Shown piece by piece: positions 59,281 through 64,000 of a stretch of DNA of 64,000 nucleotides (positions are counted from its first letter, which is position 1; each line of letters begins with the position of its first letter). The position numbers were made by a program, and so were the translations under genes. The stretch spans positions 1-64,000 of the forward strand of contig JBANDB010000003.1 of the NCBI GenBank assembly GCA_037576215.1. Reading direction: 5' to 3'. The notes beneath the pieces are model-generated. The model ran no database searches and was not told the origin of the DNA. It was given only the letters and a program-made list of their open reading frames with translations. The DNA is from Armillaria gallica (lineage: Eukaryota; Basidiomycota; Agaricomycetes; Agaricales; Physalacriaceae).

Positions 59281-62200
59281 ATGGTCAACTCAGCTTCTAC
59301 CACAAGGCTAAAGCAGCTCGAGATCGCAATTCATGAGTTTTGTCGAGAGACAGACGGCAACTTTGACGTTATAGAGAGGACGCTCGACACTGTAGAGGAT
59401 GGATTAAAGCAAGCAGCGAAAACTGTCGCTCTGATGGGACAAGTTGCGAGGAACACACAGACTGCGTTACTAGCACTGCATCACAGAGCTCAACTTGCTG
59501 ACCTACGCTTGTCACTCTATCAACAGAACGACTATCTTCTGTCAAAACTATACGAAGCTGACGATTCCAGTGAAGAGGCTAGGATTGAATACGAATTGGA
59601 CGAGCTTGCCAAGAGGATTGATGAAGCCGACGACAAGCTCGATGACCTCGACAGAACCATTACTGGATTAATCACTGCTCCATCTCAAACCCTTCCCGTA
59701 CTCCACGTCGTAACACCAGCAACCTCTTCCCCTACATGCCCTGGTCCATTTACAACCACTCTCAAATACCAAATCCCTATGAAGCGACTGCAGATCGGAC
59801 AGACACGGCCGGTTCAAAAGGTGTCAGATGCAAAATACTGGTCTCATCCTCTCGTGTTCGATAACAAGGATCGCTGCCTGAAATTATATTCTATGCGTTT
59901 CCGACTCCTTAAAATGTATGCGTATACTAATCTAATTGCATTCTGGCATAAGGATCTTCGGTCTCTTATCCATTCATTCTTCACGTCGTTCATATTGCTC
60001 TTTCTCTCATGTGTCTCACTTATTGCCTGCCTCAACCTGATGCTTATATGTTCTGCGTCGAGGACCTTTCCTCGTACACTAATCTGTTTAGTAGCTCTGT
60101 TCATCGTCTTCCCCTATGTAGCAGCTGTCTCTGCAGGTCCTGTCTATCCATCCGCTGCATTCTCCATCTATGCACTCAATGCCAATGGAATGCACCATGC
60201 TCTGAAGATTGTTCATATTAATAACGCCATTGGATATCGAAATCCTTCCGTCTTTGTTATCTCCGAGTTGAAATCATCGACCTCAGTTGCTGGACGAATC
60301 TCAGCTGGGAAATACAATATATTTGAGGAACGCTCACAGCCTACCACTGGAACGTGGAAGTGGGGAGTCATCCTGGGAGTACGAAGCGATATCCAGATAG
60401 TTCAACGGTTGAGCATATCGGATGCCATTCTCAAGTCTCGGGTTTTAGCAGTTGATATCGCTTTGTCTGATAGCAATGGACGAGCATTTCTGCATCGGGT
60501 ATTTGCAGTTTATGCACCTTGGAACCCGGGTGGCAATAGTGTTAATTTCTGGACTTCACTCGCTAACTTGTGTAACTCAACTCCCCATGGATGGTCCTTG
60601 GCTGGTGACCTGAATGCGACCGTCTCATCTATCGAGCGAGCATCTTCTGGTGATGATAACTGGCAGTACTTCCGAGACTTTCTAGAAAGAACAAATGGTC
60701 AGGACTTGTGGCAAAAGAACCCAGAACGATCTGCTCGCAACGACTGGACATGCCAGGCAAAGGATCGGGACAGAGGAGGCAACATCATTGATTGCATCGT
60801 CACTTCTGGTCATGGGATACTCGATGGTTATATTCATGCTGCTGCTTCCTCTCAGGACTACATACCAGTTACAGACCACCGACCTGTGTGCGCGTATATC
60901 ATTCCAACACCTAGAACGGGAATATTCGTCACACGGGAAACACTCAATCCTGATCCTAAGGTCTCACGCATCCGGTATCCTAAAGCTGCTGAGAAAGCCC
61001 TGTTCAAAGCTTACGAGGCTGAAGCTGAAGAGATGGCTGAAGAGCTAGGTCTATTTGAAGTTGAAGTTAATGATGAGGCCTCCTGGATTCATGTATACAA
61101 GGGATTGACAAAGATAGTAACTGATTGTGCGGAACGGCACTTTGGACGAAATCGGTCATATTCTAAGTCTTCAACAATGGCTGCATTGACATCTCCGATG
61201 ATACAGGCGCTTCTTGCTGAACGTAGACACATTGGAGGATCACTGTACCTGCTTCGAAATCCTGAGAAGGCTCGAGTCTCACCAGGCACTATTGCTTACT
61301 TGCAAAGGTTCATGCGACAAATTCCTCATGGATCGCTAGACAGTACAGAAACATGGCTTATTGCCAGATGAAAGACCCTTGCAAAAGAACTCTATAGCGT
61401 ACGCTCACAGGAAGCTTACGAGCAAAGCCGGAAATCGGATAGGCAGAAGATCCGAATGTGTCTGAACTCTGGATCTACGAAGAAACTTGTGAATACTGTA
61501 ACTGAATTTGCTGGACTTCCACTGGTAGTCAACAAAGTTGGATCTGACGAACTGATTGCTGACCCTGAGATGGTCAAGGAAGAGACTAGGACCTACTTTT
61601 CCAGACTATATGATCGGCCACCTCCTCCCAATGTACCAAAACCTTGGATGGACATGCCATCAGTCACTAGCATCCAGGACAAGGTAGCTCAGGAACCCTT
61701 CATATGGCCGAGACAAGCTTCGATCTCTGATTATCGCTCTATGCTTCGAAAGGGCAATAATAAACCCAGTCCAGGACCCGATAGATGGGAGAAATGGTGT
61801 GTCAAAGCCTTGAATGACTGAACTCTGGAACTCGTTCTTAGACTACACAACTATATGATTAGTCACTCAGTCTTCCCAGGGAACGTAAAGGATGTATGGG
61901 CAACAGCACTGTACAAGAGAGGCCTACGTACTGATCTTTCCAACTACCGAGGACTGCAGATTTCAAACTTCATGGCAAACTCCCCTATGACTTGGCTTAA
62001 CTTCTGTCTTGTGCCCTATGTCTCAAAGCTTGGTATCATTCCGGATACTCAGGTTGCTACGCAACAAGGAGTTCAGACTCGTGATCTGATGAGCTATCTG
62101 GCAGGTGTAGAGACTTGGGCTAATCGACATAAGCAACCTATCTGGTGTATTAAGCGTGATCAAATGAAGGGCTTTGACTATTTGTCTCCACAGGGATTTC

Positions 62201-64000
62201 ATGATGCAATACGAGCATACGGCTTGCCGTCTGACATCATCAAACTTGATACAGCAGCACAAGCCATGGTCTCATGTACTATCCGTACTGCCTATGGAAT
62301 GACCGCACCGATCATCATAGATGGCGTTACGAAACAGGGCGGTCCACTCTCTCCTCTAAAGTCAACTATGACAACGAGTCTTGGACATTGGTGGTTAGAT
62401 GATTTGGCATCCGAGAGCGAGCATACACTTGTACTGAGAACGGAATCAGCATCACGAAATGATCCACACTTGGCTATCGACCTCAAACAGTTAAGGGTGA
62501 CCATGGTGGAAGCTACAGATGACTCTTTCATCTTCGCAAAAACTCTTACTGGTCTTCAGTACTTCTGTCTGTCTATGGAGCGGTTTCAATTCGCTTATGG
62601 GTGGCTCACTCAATGGCTTAAAACACTGGTTTATGCTCTACAACCTCGGGGAGAGATACCTGAAACGGTTACAATGCCATCGATCACGAACAAGCCTGGA
62701 AAGAACCCGTGGAACATAACTTATCATCTGGTTCCTGTACTAGTCAATCAGATGGAGATGCTACGAACTCGGGTTAACAATTCGGTACAGAGATATCAAG
62801 AGATTCGTGATTTCATCAGCGATTTCGCCTTACCAAAGTTCTCAGTTCGCCTCCCGATAACCTTGTTGAGGAAAATCGCTATGCAAAACCTGGCCTCACG
62901 AGCTCGGGCACTTCTCTCGCTACAGCCAATAACTCAAATGGAAGCTGAACAATTGGATCATCAAATAGCGGCCAAGGTACATGATCTACTAGGCTTTCCG
63001 TTCCGACCTTTGTCAGACATTCTTAGTCTTCCTGTGGCATCAATGGGGTTCGAATTCCCATCTATTGCTCGAATAAATCTGGGAATCGCAATTGACGGTT
63101 TAGCCCGTGACTTAAATCATCACATACCTGCATATAAGCTCATGGCACACATAACGCTGGCTGACTGGACATGTACTATCAATGGATGCATGAATCCTCT
63201 TGACTCGGCAGGACTACAGCGAAACTTCGTTCACTACTACGGTCGGATACCAACAGCCTGGATTGTCGCACAGAAGGGAATGGGAAAGATGCCTTCACCA
63301 CTCTCTCTACGTCTCACAGACCAAAGCTTCATTTCTAGGTGTGAAATGAGTCTAACACATGCAGTGAAGATATGTGCAAGGAATAGCAGGAATTTACCGC
63401 ATGGCTGTGTCTGGATATCTCTACGGGTACGCGGAATCCAGTAGCTACATCAAGTTGGTAAGTGGTGTGGTCCAGATTTTAAAGTTCAACAAGTACTGCC
63501 ATTCCCGTCACAGTGCAAAGCAGACCAGGGAGCTGTTAATGCGTGGACAAGCATGCGCCAAACGATACATGATGCACGAATATCATGGTTCTATACTGGA
63601 GATATTGATCTGTTAATGGAACGAGAAGTCCGACTTCTCGAAGCCGAAAGGAAAATTCGCTTATTCAGCCTCATCACTCAGCTACCGCCTTCTCAGACAG
63701 TACAAGAACCCATCAACGAGATGTCTACTTTCTGGGGTTCAGACAGCTCTATGGTACCGGCAACAGCAACCCCCCTTGAGAACAAAACGATCACGGCGGC
63801 TATCTCAGGTCCTATATCAGTCGCTGTATTAGTGACTGGCAGGAATAACTCTATATTGCACGGTGAGCTCATGGGTTTGATAATGGATCATGTACTCTCA
63901 CAATCTTGGAAAGGCCCTCAAAAGCTGTTCTCTGATCACCTCAATTCAGTTCGCATCACTCAAGACGCTAAATATGTTGGGGGTATCGAAGCTCGATTAC
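59281..64000 (+). mobile_element. Non-LTR retrotransposon (LINE): endonuclease, RT, RNase H
   Basis: One long reading frame from ATG 59281, running off the window. Domains: an N-terminal predicted coiled coil (residues ~1-130, heptad-rich with ELDELAKRIDEADDKLDDLD); two hydrophobic segments (~235-290, including FFTSFILLFLSCVSLIACL and LICLVALFIVFPYVAAVSA); an AP-endonuclease-like domain (SIYALNANG, VISELKS, WSLAGDLNATV, and TDHRPV near the end); reverse transcriptase (PSPGPDRWEKW, YRGLQISN, DQMKGFDYLSP, TKQGGPLSPLKS, and the catalytic box EATDDSFIF); and a type I RNase H (SDSSMVPA, ILHGELMGLI, LFSDHLNSV). Stops at TGA 61369-61371, TGA 61819-61821 and TAG 63442-63444 disable it, while the frame between them stays open. 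Family type: Agaricomycete LINE with terminal RNase H. Confidence 0.92.

Overview
The window is the left end of a fungal chromosome. It opens on about 22 copies of the telomere repeat (strand-read TAACCC, i.e. TTAGGG running to the 3' end) and continues through roughly 64 kb of gene-poor subtelomere. Genes have many short GT-AG introns (mostly 40-60 nt). The protein families present (an Agaricomycete-style F-box/LRR-like protein, a DUF2235 hydrolase, a Crypton with Ndc10-like and GCR1_C domains, a LINE with a terminal RNase H, PWWP and XPG-like relics) point to a mushroom-forming basidiomycete (Agaricomycetes). No species is assigned.

Layout. 0-5 kb: telomere, non-coding DNA and an intact acetyl-CoA synthetase gene only 2.4 kb from the chromosome tip. 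6-9 kb: copy A of a ~3 kb segmental duplication carrying a dead, truncated copy of a zinc-finger gene. 10-12.3 kb: an apparently intact DUF2235 hydrolase gene. 12.9-13.3 kb: a small mariner-like inverted-repeat element. 14-17.3 kb: a decayed Ty3/gypsy element with an unusual array of four covarying hairpins inside it. 17.9-20.5 kb: an acyl-CoA ligase gene killed by two nonsense codons. 20.5-33 kb: mostly unrecognised DNA with two degenerate hypothetical genes. 33-34.8 kb: an intact F-box gene. 35.7-37.1 kb: an unrecognised multi-exon gene. 37.6-42.7 kb: duplication copy B, whose zinc-finger gene (10 exons, 613 codons, phases all consistent) is intact. 45.2-46.8 kb: a tandemly duplicated unknown gene. 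48.2-50.1 kb: a PWWP-domain pseudogene with a 764-nt intron. 50.5-51.1 kb: an hAT-like MITE with clustered TACGG/CCGTA motifs. 51.3-54.4 kb: a decayed Crypton. 55.4-56.9 kb: an XPG/FEN1-like nuclease pseudogene. 57.0-59.0 kb: a hypothetical gene. 59.3 kb to the end: a LINE running off the window.

The main theme is decay alongside survival. Four genes (acetyl-CoA synthetase, DUF2235 hydrolase, F-box, zinc finger) read cleanly, while transposons and several single genes beside them carry in-frame stops, many of the CGA-to-TGA type, as expected from C-to-T change at CpG. No operon-like cooperation is seen. The genes are independent residents of a fast-changing chromosome end. The best candidates for something undescribed are the hairpin array at 14955-15080, the predicted 7-nt micro-exon behind a GC-AG intron in the ligase gene, and the A/B duplication with its expanding exon repeats.
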